This document shows positions 47,937 through 58,325 of a stretch of 64,000 bases of DNA, piece after piece. Numbering within the stretch: the first letter of the stretch is position 1; each line of letters starts with the position of its first letter. Below the pieces are notes generated by a model that did not search any database, was not told the DNA's origin, and saw only the letters and a program-made list of their open reading frames with translations. The stretch covers positions 248,001 through 312,000 of the forward strand of contig NZ_CP040986.1 in the NCBI RefSeq assembly GCF_006364615.1, read 5' to 3'. Both the position numbers and the translations under genes were made by a program. Source of the DNA: Candidatus Methylopumilus rimovensis. Lineage in GTDB: Bacteria; Pseudomonadota; Gammaproteobacteria; Burkholderiales; Methylophilaceae.

Positions 47937-48875
47937 TTAAGGATTAATTTCTTGTGACTGATTTTCTTTAGGTTGATCTTGACTGAGATTGCGCTGAGAT
48001 ACACCAAGCCACATTGCAACCGGACATGCTACAAGTACTGACGAATAAATGCCAAATAAAATACCAATCGTTAAAGCAAGTGAGAAGTTATGAAGGGTTT
48101 CTCCACCAAAGAATAGCATTGAGCACACCATAGTTTGTGTCATAAGATGGGTAATCACAGTGCGTGACATTGTTCTTGTGATCGCGTTATCAATGACTTC
48201 GACCACACTTGCTTTTCTCATTTTTTTAAAATTTTCTCTGACGCGATCAAAAACAACAACAGATTCATTCACAGAATAGCCTAATACAGCAAGGATGGCT
48301 GCAAGAACGGTGAGGTTAAATTCCCATTGAAAAAATGCAAAAAAGCCCAAAATAATAATGACATCATGCATATTAGCAATGATGGCTGCAACCGCAAAAC
48401 GCCATTCAAATCTCAGTGCAAGATAAGCGATAATTCCAAAGCACACAAGGAGCAAAGCGAGCGCACCATTTGCATAAAGTTCTTCACCAACTTGCGAGCC
48501 CACAGATTCTACTCTTTGTATTTTTGTATCTTTGTCACTTTCAAGAAGAGCCGTTGATACTTTTTCTGATAATTGAGCAATCGATAAATCCTGTCGAATA
48601 GGTAAGCGAATCAAAACATCTTTACTTGTGCCAAAGTTTTGCACCGTTGCATCTTTAAGATCAATTTTATCCATTACTTGACGAATTTTATCGATATCTG
48701 CCGGATGGCTATAACTGACTTCCATAAGTGTGCCGCCAGTAAAATCAACACCAAGATTAAGACCTCTCAGGCCTAAGAAGATAATCGCAATAATGAAAGT
48801 GATGAGAGAAATGGTCGTGGTTAAGCGACCATAACTCATGAAAGGGATATCTTTTTTTATTCTAAATAATTCCAT
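47937..48875 (-). CDS. secF: Protein translocase subunit SecF
   Basis: SecF with SecD forms the proton-driven RND-type complex that completes translocation at the periplasmic face of SecYEG. The 312-residue protein has six helices, the N-terminal LNLGVDFTGGTLMEV motif, a periplasmic domain, and the RND motif LTVLAAILAVLGYSVNESVVVFDRVREN with its essential acidic residues. It follows secD by 2 bp. Confidence 0.97.
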   Translation of the reverse strand: MELFRIKKDIPFMSYGRLTTTISLITFIIAIIFLGLRGLNLGVDFTGGTLMEVSYSHPADIDKIRQVMDKIDLKDATVQNFGTSKDVLIRLPIRQDLSIAQLSEKVSTALLESDKDTKIQRVESVGSQVGEELYANGALALLLVCFGIIAYLALRFEWRFAVAAIIANMHDVIIILGFFAFFQWEFNLTVLAAILAVLGYSVNESVVVFDRVRENFKKMRKASVVEVIDNAITRTMSRTVITHLMTQTMVCSMLFFGGETLHNFSLALTIGILFGIYSSVLVACPVAMWLGVSQRNLSQDQPKENQSQEINP

Positions 48876-48877
48876 AA

Positions 48878-50731
48878 TTAGTCTTGATGGGGCCTATAGA
48901 TTTGACCGATAGATAATTTATCAATTTTACGTCGATACCCGTAAAGAATATTTACAAGCGCTCTTGACACCAAAATAGCGCTAAACATGGAAGTTAAAAT
49001 GCCTAATACATGAACGACAGCAAACCCTTTAATGGGACCTGTACCAAACATAAATAAGGCGAGACCTGCAATTAATGTCGTGACATTGGAATCTAGGATT
49101 GTGTCAAATGCGCGATCATAACCGGCATGAATACTTGCTTGCGGGGTATTGCCGTTTCTAAGCTCCTCTCTAATTCTTTCATTAATTAGCACGTTTGCAT
49201 CAATTGCCATACCTAATGCTAAGGCAATCGCTGCCAATCCAGGAAGTGTTAGGGTGGCTTGGAGAATAGATAATAAAGCGACTAATAATAATAAATTTAC
49301 ACCAAGAGCAAAAATAGAAACGCCTCCAAAAACCATGTAGTAAAAGATCATCATGACGGAAATAGCGGCAAATCCCCACAACGTAGAGTGAATACCTCGT
49401 TTAATATTTTCTTCACCCATGCTTGGACCTACGGTGCGCTCTTCAATTATTTGCATAGGAGCTGCAAGAGCACCAGCTCTTAATAAAAGAGATATATCGG
49501 TAGCTTCTTGTGGGCTATTCATCCCAGAAATTTGTACACGACCACCACCAATTTCTTGTTGGATGACCGGTGCTGTTACAACTTCCGTTTGTCCTTTTTC
49601 TATAAGAAGAATCGCTAAACGTTTACCTACATTTTCACGAGTTACTTGTTTAAATATATTTGAACCTCTTCCATCCAGCGTCACATGAACAACAGATCTA
49701 CCTGATTGTTGATCCACACCTGGACCAGCGTCAGTAATTCTGTCGCCTGTAAGTAATACATTTTTCTTTACGAGAATGGCCCTACCGTCCCTATCTTTGA
49801 ATAAATCATCTCCGAAAGGAGTATTGCCTTTTTGAGCGCTTTCCAAAGTAGCAATATCTGTTTTATCTTCATCGACTAATCTTATTTCGAGCGTCGCTGT
49901 TCGTCCGAGAATTTCTTTAGCTTTGGCTGTGTCTTGAACGCCTGGAAGTTGGACAACAATCCGATCTAAACCTTGTTGCTGGATAATAGGCTCAGCAACG
50001 CCTAGTTCGTTGATGCGGTTATGAAGTGTTTGTAAATTTTGTTTGAGCGCGAATTCTTGAATTTTTTTCTTGCCCATTTCGCTCATTCCAATATCGAGTG
50101 CTTTATCTTTTCCAGATGGAGATTCATTAACCATTAAATCTGGGTAATTTACTTTGATAAGTTTTTTAGCTTTTTCTAACTCTTCTTGGCTGTCAAACTG
50201 AAGCTTTACAATTTCATTTAATCTTGAAGCGCCAATATATGAGATACGCTCTTTTCTAAGCGTCATACGGAAATCATTTAAGTAGCTTTCAGCCGCTTTT
50301 TCAGCTGCAGCTTTCATGTCTACTTGAAGAAGAAAGTGGACGCCACCTCTTAAATCCAAGCCGAGATACATGGGAATAGCACCAATTTTAGATAGCCATG
50401 TAGGCGACTTAGAGACAAGGTTTAGAGCAATTACATAATTACCGCCCAGCGCGTTTTGAAGTGCATCTTTTGCTTTAACTTGACCGTCAGGATTTGAAAA
50501 TTTAACTTTGATGCCATTAGGCTCTTGAATGATTCCATCAAAAGGAAGGCTCGCTTCTTTTAAAGTGCTTTCAATCGTAGCTAAAATAGATAAATCTAAT
50601 TTATCTGAGGCTTTAGTTGGCATGATTTGCACAGCAGGAGATTCACCAAAGAAATTAGGAACAGAGTAAATCAGGCCAATAAAAATTGCGATTAAAACAA
50701 GGCCATACTTCCATTTGGGATATTGATTCAT
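48878..50731 (-). CDS. secD: Protein translocase subunit SecD
   Basis: SecD is the large partner of SecF. The 617-residue protein has an N-terminal helix, the GLDLRGGVHFLLQVD motif, the large periplasmic P1 domain, VVTAPVIQQEIGGGRVQISG, five C-terminal helices, and the ALGMAIDANVLINERIREEL segment with the proton-path Asp. The length is normal. yajC lies 27 bp upstream. Confidence 0.97.
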   Translation of the reverse strand: MNQYPKWKYGLVLIAIFIGLIYSVPNFFGESPAVQIMPTKASDKLDLSILATIESTLKEASLPFDGIIQEPNGIKVKFSNPDGQVKAKDALQNALGGNYVIALNLVSKSPTWLSKIGAIPMYLGLDLRGGVHFLLQVDMKAAAEKAAESYLNDFRMTLRKERISYIGASRLNEIVKLQFDSQEELEKAKKLIKVNYPDLMVNESPSGKDKALDIGMSEMGKKKIQEFALKQNLQTLHNRINELGVAEPIIQQQGLDRIVVQLPGVQDTAKAKEILGRTATLEIRLVDEDKTDIATLESAQKGNTPFGDDLFKDRDGRAILVKKNVLLTGDRITDAGPGVDQQSGRSVVHVTLDGRGSNIFKQVTRENVGKRLAILLIEKGQTEVVTAPVIQQEIGGGRVQISGMNSPQEATDISLLLRAGALAAPMQIIEERTVGPSMGEENIKRGIHSTLWGFAAISVMMIFYYMVFGGVSIFALGVNLLLLVALLSILQATLTLPGLAAIALALGMAIDANVLINERIREELRNGNTPQASIHAGYDRAFDTILDSNVTTLIAGLALFMFGTGPIKGFAVVHVLGILTSMFSAILVSRALVNILYGYRRKIDKLSIGQIYRPHQD

Positions 50732-50758
50732 TATTAACTTAAGCCGTCAATTCAGAAA

Positions 50759-51073
50759 TTAGATGGATTTTATGGTGCCTTTAGGAAGTAGAGTTTGTAT
50801 AGATTGCTTCTGGATATGCATTTGAGTTCCAGTCGTAATTTCCAATGTAACAAATTGATCTTTGATTTTAACAACTTTGCCAAGCACACCTCCGTTAGTC
50901 ACAACCTCATCATCTTTTTTAAGTGACTCAATCATAAGTTTGTGGGCTTTTGCTTGTTTCATTTGAGGGCGAATTAACATAAAGTAAAAAAGTACAAAAA
51001 TGATAATAAATGGCAAAAAGCTCATCAAATCGGTGGGTGGGGTATCAGCAGCATATGCGTGATTTATAAACAT
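50759..51073 (-). CDS. yajC: Preprotein translocase accessory subunit YajC
   Basis: YajC is a small SecDF-associated membrane protein. The 104-residue protein has a short polar N-terminus, one transmembrane helix (about 18-38), the FYFMLIRPQMKQAKAH motif, and a small C-terminal beta domain (LKKDDEVVTNGGVLGKVVKI). It is placed between tgt and secD, the standard order in proteobacteria. Confidence 0.97.
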   Translation of the reverse strand: MFINHAYAADTPPTDLMSFLPFIIIFVLFYFMLIRPQMKQAKAHKLMIESLKKDDEVVTNGGVLGKVVKIKDQFVTLEITTGTQMHIQKQSIQTLLPKGTIKSI

Positions 51074-51127
51074 TTATATTTCCTACAGGTAATTAATTTT
51101 AAAGGTTAATTTTAGCACAGCAGGCGT

Positions 51128-52264
<1,137 letters not shown>

Positions 52265-52345
52265 TCAATGAGTATAAATTAGAATTAATGAAATCGTTAA
52301 AGCTTTGTTATACTAAAAGATTAAGTTTTCACTTGAAAATGAGAC

Positions 52346-53125
52346 ATGAAAAAGTTTAAAAGTATCGGAAAAAATAAAGAAAATTTATTAAGAAATAAAA
52401 TAGGGAAGCATACTTTTTATTTGCTGCCTAATTTTATTACAACGGCTTCTTTATTCTCTGGATTCTATTCAATTGTTCAAGCGATGAATGGTAAGTATGA
52501 GCTCGCAGCCATTGCTATTTTTATTGCCATTATTATGGATGGATTAGATGGTCGTATTGCAAGACTGACTCATACTGAAAGTGCATTTGGTGCTGAGTAC
52601 GATAGTCTTTCTGATATGGTTTCATTTGGCGTAGCACCGGCTCTAATTCTGTATGTTTGGGCATTAAAGCCTTTGGGGAAATTAGGTTGGATTGCAGCCT
52701 TTGTTTATTGTTGTTGTGCAGCGTTTCGACTTGCTCGCTTTAATGTGAAATTAGATCAAGATGAAAAAAAATATTTTTTTGGATTACCAAGCCCAGCTGC
52801 AGCCGCATTGCTTGTGAGTTTTGTTTGGGTGTCCAATGAAAACGGTTTTAGTGGAAGCGAGATTTTTTTTAACATGATCAAAATGAAATGGGTCTCATGG
52901 TCATTGACGATGTTAATCGCACTCTCAATGGTAAGCGAGATTAGATTCTACAGCGGCAAAGACATTAATCTTAGAAACAGCGTTCCATTCGTCGCTATTT
53001 TATTAGTCATTTTGGCGTTTGTATTAGTTTCTTATAGTCCGCCTGAAGCTATCTTCATAATAGTGGGTTGCTACTTTTTATCAGGCTATTTCAATTTAAT
53101 AAGACAGTTTAAATTTAAAAAATAA
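52346..53125 (+). CDS. pssA: CDP-diacylglycerol--serine O-phosphatidyltransferase
   Basis: PssA makes phosphatidylserine, precursor of phosphatidylethanolamine. The 259-residue membrane protein has the full CDP-alcohol phosphotransferase pattern, DGLDGRIAR followed by G-AEYDSLSD, with all metal-binding Asp residues, and about eight hydrophobic helices. A TATACT (near 52311) could be its -10. The start is ATG at 52346 (MKKFKSIGK). It is followed by leuA after 10 bp; a psd gene is not adjacent. Confidence 0.94.
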   Translation: MKKFKSIGKNKENLLRNKIGKHTFYLLPNFITTASLFSGFYSIVQAMNGKYELAAIAIFIAIIMDGLDGRIARLTHTESAFGAEYDSLSDMVSFGVAPALILYVWALKPLGKLGWIAAFVYCCCAAFRLARFNVKLDQDEKKYFFGLPSPAAAALLVSFVWVSNENGFSGSEIFFNMIKMKWVSWSLTMLIALSMVSEIRFYSGKDINLRNSVPFVAILLVILAFVLVSYSPPEAIFIIVGCYFLSGYFNLIRQFKFKK

Positions 53126-53135
53126 GGTGCAGTAG

Positions 53136-54686
53136 ATGCAACAAGAAATTCAAAATAACAAACTCATTATTTTTGATACCACATTAAGAGATGGGGAACA
53201 AAGTCCTGGTGCTTCTATGACTCAGGAAGAGAAGTTACGTATTGCAAGGCAGCTTGAAAAGTTAGGTGTTGACGTGATTGAAGCAGGATTTGCGGCAGCA
53301 AGTCCAGGAGACTTTGATTCCGTGAGCACTGTTGCAAAAAATATTAAAGAGTCAACTATATGTTCATTAGCGCGCGCCGTTGAAAATGATATTCGCAAAG
53401 CTGGTGAAGCGATTAAATATGCAAAAAAAGGACGTATCCATACATTCATTGCAACTAGCAAAATTCATATGGAAAATAAACTTCGCATGTCAGAAGATGA
53501 GGTATTAGATCGAGCTGTTCAAGCGGTGAAATGGTCTTTGGAATATACCGATGATGTAGAGTTTTCTGCTGAAGATGCAGTGCGGTCCGAAATTAATTTT
53601 CTTGTAAAAGTTTTTAATGCTGTAATCAAAGCGGGCGCTAAAACTATTAACGTGCCAGATACTGTTGGTTATTCAATCCCAGGAGTTTGGGGCGAGCGAA
53701 TGAAAACATTAATTAATCAAGTTGAAAATGCTTCAAAAGTTATATGGTCTACACACTGTCATAATGATCTTGGCATGGCTGTTGCAAATTCACTTGCTGC
53801 TGTCATGAATGGCGCAAGGCAAGTTGAATGCACTATTAATGGTTTGGGTGAAAGAGCAGGCAATGCAAGTTTAGAAGAAATTGTCATGGCAGTTAGAACA
53901 AGAAAAGATTTATTTAATTTAACGACGGGTATTGATACCACACAAATTGTGCCGACTTCAAAGTTGGTTTCAACAATTACAGGTTATCCTGTTCAACCTA
54001 ACAAAGCGATAGTCGGAGCAAATGCTTTTGCTCATGAATCTGGTATTCATCAAGATGGTGTTTTAAAACACAGAGAAACTTATGAAATTATGCGCGCTCA
54101 AGATGTGGGTTGGGGCGCAAATAAGATTTCGCTTGGAAAATTATCAGGTCGTAATGCGTTTAAAACAAGACTTCAAGAGCTAGGCATTGATATTCAATCC
54201 GAAGATATTGTTAATGCAGCATTTGCAAGATTTAAAGATTTGGCTGATAAGAAATCAGAAATTTTTGATGAAGACCTCCATGCTCTTATGAGTGAAGAAT
54301 ATACCTCAGAAGCGATAGAGCATTTCAAATTGATTCATTTAAAAACAATGTCAGAGACAGGCACAACACCTCATGCGGAAATTAAAATTTCTGAGAATGG
54401 AAAAGAAGTTATTGCTGAGTCTGCTGGGGGCGGTCCTGTAGATGCGACATTTAAAGCAATCGAAAAAATTGCAAACTCAGGTTCTGAACTGCAACTTTAT
54501 TCTGTGAATAACATTACAAGCGGCACAGATGCTCAAGGTGAAGTGACTGTGAGATTAGCAAAGGGTGGTCGAATAGTGAATGGCCAGGGCGCTGATACAG
54601 ATATTGTGATTGCATCTGCTAAAGCTTATATCAATGGATTAAACAAACTCCATTCCAAATTAGAACGTGCTCACCCTCAGGTTTAG
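53136..54686 (+). CDS. leuA: 2-Isopropylmalate synthase
   Basis: LeuA is the first committed enzyme of leucine synthesis, joining acetyl-CoA and 2-ketoisovalerate. The 516-residue protein has the barrel start [43 protein letters not shown] with the metal His pair, and [15 protein letters not shown], then a linker and the C-terminal regulatory domain (about 390-516) that binds leucine. It is complete and thus likely feedback-inhibited. A HAD hydrolase gene follows after 8 bp. Confidence 0.97.
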   Translation: MQQEIQNNKLIIFDTTLRDGEQSPGASMTQEEKLRIARQLEKLGVDVIEAGFAAASPGDFDSVSTVAKNIKESTICSLARAVENDIRKAGEAIKYAKKGRIHTFIATSKIHMENKLRMSEDEVLDRAVQAVKWSLEYTDDVEFSAEDAVRSEINFLVKVFNAVIKAGAKTINVPDTVGYSIPGVWGERMKTLINQVENASKVIWSTHCHNDLGMAVANSLAAVMNGARQVECTINGLGERAGNASLEEIVMAVRTRKDLFNLTTGIDTTQIVPTSKLVSTITGYPVQPNKAIVGANAFAHESGIHQDGVLKHRETYEIMRAQDVGWGANKISLGKLSGRNAFKTRLQELGIDIQSEDIVNAAFARFKDLADKKSEIFDEDLHALMSEEYTSEAIEHFKLIHLKTMSETGTTPHAEIKISENGKEVIAESAGGGPVDATFKAIEKIANSGSELQLYSVNNITSGTDAQGEVTVRLAKGGRIVNGQGADTDIVIASAKAYINGLNKLHSKLERAHPQV

Positions 54687-54694
54687 GGGTTAAT

Positions 54695-55357
54695 TTGAAT
54701 TTAGCACTTTTCGATTTAGATAATACTATTTTAGCTGGTGACAGCGACTACAACTGGAGTCGATTTTTGATTCAAGAAGGTTATCTAGACGGTAAAATTC
54801 ACGCTGAAAAAAATGAAAAATTTTACGCTGACTATAAAGCAGGCACACTCGATATTTATGCGTTTGTGGAATTCCAATTTAAACCTCTTGCTAGAAATCC
54901 AAGAAGCGTCCTTAATCAACTTTTAAAAAAGTATGTAGACGAAATTATTAAGCCAATGATTACCGAAAAGGCAATCGCCTTAGTCAAAAAGCACCATGAA
55001 GAAGGCGATTTACTTATCGTCATTACAGCTACTAATAGCTTTATTACTAAACCGATTGCTGCATTATTTGGCATTGAAAATTTAATTGGCACTGATCCAG
55101 AAGAAAAAGAAGGTGAATTTACAGGTAAAGTTGCAGGTTTACCTTCTTTTAAAGAAGGTAAAGTGACGCGCTTAGAGGCTTGGCTCAAAAGCAAGCATCT
55201 ATCATTTGCTGATTTTCAAAAATCATACTTTTATAGTGATTCGCATAATGATTTACCATTAATGCAGAGAGTGACGCATCCTGTCGCCGTTGATTCTGAT
55301 GATATTTTAACGGAATACGCTAAATCTAAGGGGTGGCCTCAGATTTCTTTAAGATAA
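54695..55357 (+). CDS. HAD-IB family (SerB-like) phosphatase
   Basis: The 220-residue protein is a HAD-superfamily subfamily IB hydrolase. Motif I is LFDLDNTILAGDSD, motif II lies in VITATNSFI, and the motif III/IV region has KVTRLEAWL and YSDSHNDLPLM. The helical cap after motif I is like that of phosphoserine-phosphatase relatives. The substrate is unknown. The start is TTG at 54695, following an AGGGGT ribosome site; the first in-frame ATG is too far inside. Confidence 0.82.
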   Translation: MNLALFDLDNTILAGDSDYNWSRFLIQEGYLDGKIHAEKNEKFYADYKAGTLDIYAFVEFQFKPLARNPRSVLNQLLKKYVDEIIKPMITEKAIALVKKHHEEGDLLIVITATNSFITKPIAALFGIENLIGTDPEEKEGEFTGKVAGLPSFKEGKVTRLEAWLKSKHLSFADFQKSYFYSDSHNDLPLMQRVTHPVAVDSDDILTEYAKSKGWPQISLR

Positions 55358-55361
55358 TCCA

Positions 55362-56165
55362 TTATCTATGAAGAATAATTTCTAGAACAAATTTGCTGCC
55401 AAGATAAGACAATAATAGAAATAAAAAGGCAGTAAGTGAAATGTAAATAAATTTCCTTCCTCGCCAACCATTGAGTTTTTTGCCCGCTAGAAGAAGCCCA
55501 TAAATTAACCAAGCTAAAATTGAGAAAATGGTTTTATGGTTTAACTGGAGTGGCGTTCCAAAAACTTGCTCTGAAAATAAAATACCGCTGCCAAGTGTAA
55601 TGGTTAGTAAAATGAAGCCAAATTTATTAATATTAAAAAGGAAATTCTCCATTTCAATTAAAGGCTGCGAACCACTCAAGAGCTGATCTATTTTCTTTTT
55701 TTCATGTAATTTTTTCTCAAAAATTAAAATAAATATGGACAGGTAAGCAGAAAAAGTAAATAGACTATATGCCAATAGAGCTATGGCGATATGTGTTACA
55801 AATAATGGTGATAAGTCAGTCGTTAGAAAATGATTTGATAGAAAAAAAGGATGTATGATCAACAAAATCAATGATGGGATAAGCAAAAATGGCTGCAGAT
55901 AGCTAAAATTTTTATTAAAATTAAGTAGCCAGAAAATCAAAATGCTGAAAAAAGAAGTTCCAATAAGCGCATTAGTAAAGCCGAGATTTATGGGGTTGAA
56001 AGAAATGCTAGCCTTAAGAATCGTAAAATGAGCTAGTAAGCCAATACCAATAAGTAGCGCATTAAAATTAATTAGTTTTTTATTTGGCGCTGGATTTTTA
56101 AATAGCAATAAACTTGGGGTGAGGTAACAAAAACAAGCTATTAAGATAGGCAGCCAAATTTCCAT
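55362..56165 (-). CDS. CcsA-related membrane protein (YpjD-like)
   Basis: The 267-residue protein has about eight hydrophobic helices. The late segment LQLNHKTIFSILAWLIYGLLL with the histidine, and GWRGRKFIYISL, resembles CcsA/HemX-type cytochrome c assembly proteins and especially YpjD, whose gene sits next to ffh in many proteobacteria, as here. Whether it handles heme or has another role is unknown. It overlaps no gene; 4 bp separate its stop from the HAD gene and 75 bp divide it from the divergent ffh. Confidence 0.8.
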   Translation of the reverse strand: MEIWLPILIACFCYLTPSLLLFKNPAPNKKLINFNALLIGIGLLAHFTILKASISFNPINLGFTNALIGTSFFSILIFWLLNFNKNFSYLQPFLLIPSLILLIIHPFFLSNHFLTTDLSPLFVTHIAIALLAYSLFTFSAYLSIFILIFEKKLHEKKKIDQLLSGSQPLIEMENFLFNINKFGFILLTITLGSGILFSEQVFGTPLQLNHKTIFSILAWLIYGLLLAGKKLNGWRGRKFIYISLTAFLFLLLSYLGSKFVLEIILHR

Positions 56166-56240
56166 ATTTTTTTTATTAGTAATTAAAAGTTTAATATACC
56201 ATGTACATAAAGAAGAGTTAACTTAAAACAGGATACAAAT

Positions 56241-57596
56241 ATGTTAGAAAATCTAACAGATCGATTACAAAGCGTAATTAAAACAATCCGCGGGCAAGCA
56301 AGGTTTTCTGAACAAAATATCAGTGATGCTATGCGCGAAGTTAGAATTGCTTTAATTGAAGCGGATGTTGCTTTGGCTGTCGTAAAAGATTTTATTGATC
56401 GCGTTAAAACTAAAGCGCTTGGTGTAGAGGTATTGCAAAGCTTATCTCCAGGACAAGCCATTATTAAAATTGTTCAAGATGAGCTCACTGTTCTTATGGG
56501 GGATCAGAACGTCGCCTTAGAGCTTAATGTTTCCCCACCCGCTATTATTTTAATGGCGGGCCTTCAAGGCTCTGGTAAAACAACTACCTCTGCCAAACTT
56601 GCCAAATTACTTATTGAAAAAAAGAAAAAAGTATTACTTGCGAGTGCTGATGTGTATCGTCCTGCGGCTATTGATCAACTTAAAACACTCGCCAAAAGTT
56701 TAAATATTGAATGTTTTGATTCAAACCCCAATCAAAAACCATTAAAGATTGCATCAGAAACCATCGATTATGCAAAAAAACATTTTTTTGATGTAGTGAT
56801 TTTTGATACAGCAGGTCGCTTAGGCATTGATGTTGAAATGATGGACGAAATTAAATCACTCCATAAAAAATTAAATCCAATTGAAACTTTATTTGTTGTT
56901 GATGCCATGCAAGGGCAGGACGCAGTGAATACTGCAAAAGCTTTTGGAGACGCACTACCTTTAACCGGTGTCATTTTAACTAAGCTAGATAGTGATACGC
57001 GTGGTGGGGCTGCTCTATCTGTTCGACAAGTGACTGGTAAGCCTATTAAATATATTGGGACAAGTGAAAAAATTAATGGCCTTGAACCTTTTCACCCTGA
57101 AAGAATGGCATCGAGAATTCTTGGTATGGGAGACATTGTAAGTCTTGTTGAAGATGCACAGAAAACATTGGATGTTAAAGAAGCAGAGAAGCTAGCAGAA
57201 AAAGTTAAGTCAGGAAAAAATTTCGATTTAGATGATTTCAAAAATCAAATAGGACAGATGAAAAAAATGGGTGGCGTGAGTGCGTTGATGGATAAAATGC
57301 CAGCCCAATTTTCGGGTGCCGCATCGAAAATTAATCCTGAAGATGGTGATAAATCACTTCGTCAAATAGAAGCCATTATTAGCTCAATGACACCTCTTGA
57401 AAGAAGAAAGCCTGAATTGATTAAAGCTACAAGAAAGAAAAGAATTGCTATGGGTTCTGGCGTTCAGGTTCAAGATGTAAATCGCGTCCTTAATCAGTTC
57501 GAAGAGATGCAAAAGATGATGAAAATGTTCTCAAAAGGCGGTTTGGGTAAGCTGATGCGCGGTATGGCTGGCAAAATACCTGGCCTCAGACCCTAA
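56241..57596 (+). CDS. ffh: Signal recognition particle protein Ffh
   Basis: Ffh binds 4.5S RNA and signal sequences of nascent membrane proteins and targets them to FtsY. The 451-residue protein has the N domain (ALIEADVALAVVKDF), the G domain with GLQGSGKTTTSAKLAK, DTAGRLGID and TKLDSDTRGGAAL, and the methionine-rich M domain (IGQMKKMGGVSALMDKMP, GSGVQVQDVNRVLNQFEEMQKMMKMF). It is complete. Confidence 0.98.
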   Translation: MLENLTDRLQSVIKTIRGQARFSEQNISDAMREVRIALIEADVALAVVKDFIDRVKTKALGVEVLQSLSPGQAIIKIVQDELTVLMGDQNVALELNVSPPAIILMAGLQGSGKTTTSAKLAKLLIEKKKKVLLASADVYRPAAIDQLKTLAKSLNIECFDSNPNQKPLKIASETIDYAKKHFFDVVIFDTAGRLGIDVEMMDEIKSLHKKLNPIETLFVVDAMQGQDAVNTAKAFGDALPLTGVILTKLDSDTRGGAALSVRQVTGKPIKYIGTSEKINGLEPFHPERMASRILGMGDIVSLVEDAQKTLDVKEAEKLAEKVKSGKNFDLDDFKNQIGQMKKMGGVSALMDKMPAQFSGAASKINPEDGDKSLRQIEAIISSMTPLERRKPELIKATRKKRIAMGSGVQVQDVNRVLNQFEEMQKMMKMFSKGGLGKLMRGMAGKIPGLRP

Positions 57597-57613
57597 TCTT
57601 CCATGAACCATTG

Positions 57614-57642
57614 TTGACCATTTAGGCTCAATAAAGGATAAT
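57614..57642 (+). promoter_or_regulatory. Predicted promoter of tRNA-Lys
   Basis: TTGACC (57614-57619) and GATAAT (57637-57642) with an exact 17-base spacer form a near-consensus sigma-70 promoter. The start site would be about 57649, some 13 bases before the tRNA-Lys 5' end. It sits in the short gap after ffh. Confidence 0.7.
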
Positions 57643-57661
57643 CACGTGTTTTGTTTCTTCT

Positions 57662-57737
57662 GGGTCGGTAGCTCAGTCGGTAGAGCAGCGGACTTTTAAT
57701 CCGTTGGTCGTGGGTTCGAATCCCGCCCGACCCACCA
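57662..57737 (+). tRNA. tRNA-Lys (anticodon TTT)
   Basis: A 76-nt cloverleaf beginning GGGTCGGTAGCTCAG and ending with an encoded CCA. The acceptor stem GGGTCGG pairs with CCGACCC, the anticodon loop is CTTTTAA (57693-57699) and the T arm contains GGTTCGAATC. Anticodon TTT reads AAA and AAG. It has its own promoter and is oriented opposite to the tRNA cluster that follows. Confidence 0.97.
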
Positions 57738-57747
57738 TTTATATCAA

Positions 57748-57777
57748 GGACTTTTAAGTATTAACCATAAAAAGTCC
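57748..57777 (+). other. Inverted repeat downstream of tRNA-Lys in a 235-bp gap
   Basis: GGACTTTT and AAAAGTCC form an 8-bp perfect inverted repeat around a 14-base loop, starting 10 bases after the tRNA CCA. No U-run follows, so it is not a standard terminator; it may be a 3'-trailer hairpin. The rest of the 57738-57972 gap is very AT-rich and I see no gene in it. Confidence 0.35.
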
Positions 57778-57972
57778 ATCTCAAATTACCTCATAACTTC
57801 CTATAGACTAAAGAATAAAATCAGTGGAGATAGTATTTTTGTAGACACTTCATTTCTAATAGTTTTAATTTTATTAAAGTTAAATTTAATTTGAAATTAA
57901 AAAAATATTTTGCATATTTTATTATTTCATTTTGCGCTATTTTTAAATGCTTCTTGTTTAGCTTTTTTAAAG

Positions 57973-58049
57973 TGGCGCGCCCGAAGAGATTCGAACTCCT
58001 GACCCCTTGGTTCGAAGCCAAGTACTCTATCCAGCTGAGCTACGAGCGC
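57973..58049 (-). tRNA. tRNA-Arg (anticodon TCG)
   Basis: A 77-nt cloverleaf on the minus strand, GCGCTCGTAGCTCAGC to GGGCGC-GCCA. The anticodon loop is CTTCGAA, giving TCG. It is identical to the tRNA-Arg(ACG) 100 bp away except at two positions: the first anticodon base and acceptor base 5, where T makes a T-G wobble pair instead of C-G. It should read CGA and CGG. Confidence 0.93.
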
Positions 58050-58072
58050 GTTTATACGAGAGATTACAAAAG

Positions 58073-58149
58073 TGGCGCGCCCGAAGAGATTCGAACTCCT
58101 GACCCCTTGGTTCGTAGCCAAGTACTCTATCCAGCTGAGCTACGGGCGC
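58073..58149 (-). tRNA. tRNA-Arg (anticodon ACG)
   Basis: A 77-nt cloverleaf on the minus strand with acceptor stem GCGCCCG/CGGGCGC fully paired and anticodon loop CTACGAA, giving ACG (expected to become ICG by TadA deamination and read CGU, CGC, CGA). CCA is encoded. It is the upstream member of a tandem tRNA-Arg pair with a period of exactly 100 bp. Confidence 0.96.
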
Positions 58150-58182
58150 GTTGTGACATTATAACTTAATGATATTGAATAA

Positions 58183-58276
58183 TGGCGGAGAGCGAGGGAT
58201 TCGAACCCTCGATACAGGTTTAAGCCCGTATGCTTCCTTAGCAGGGAAGTGCCTTCGACCACTCGGCCAGCTCTCC
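58183..58276 (-). tRNA. tRNA-Ser (anticodon GCT)
   Basis: A 94-nt class II tRNA on the minus strand, from GGAGAGCTGGCCGAGTGG to CGCTCTCCGCCA. The acceptor stem GGAGAGC pairs with GCTCTCC, the anticodon loop is CTGCTAA (GCT, reading AGU/AGC), and the long variable arm (ATACGGGCTTAAACCTGTAT) is typical of tRNA-Ser. It lies upstream of the two tRNA-Arg genes and just downstream of lysC on the same strand. Confidence 0.96.
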
Positions 58277-58325
58277 AGAAGCGCGAACGATACGCTAAAT
58301 TGCTTTAAAAATCAATTTCTAGGGC

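Noticed and set aside
55352-55367. AGATAA-TCCA-TTATCT hairpin at the HAD/ypjD convergent junction as terminator
   Set aside because: The stem is six AT-rich pairs with no U-run; too weak to call.
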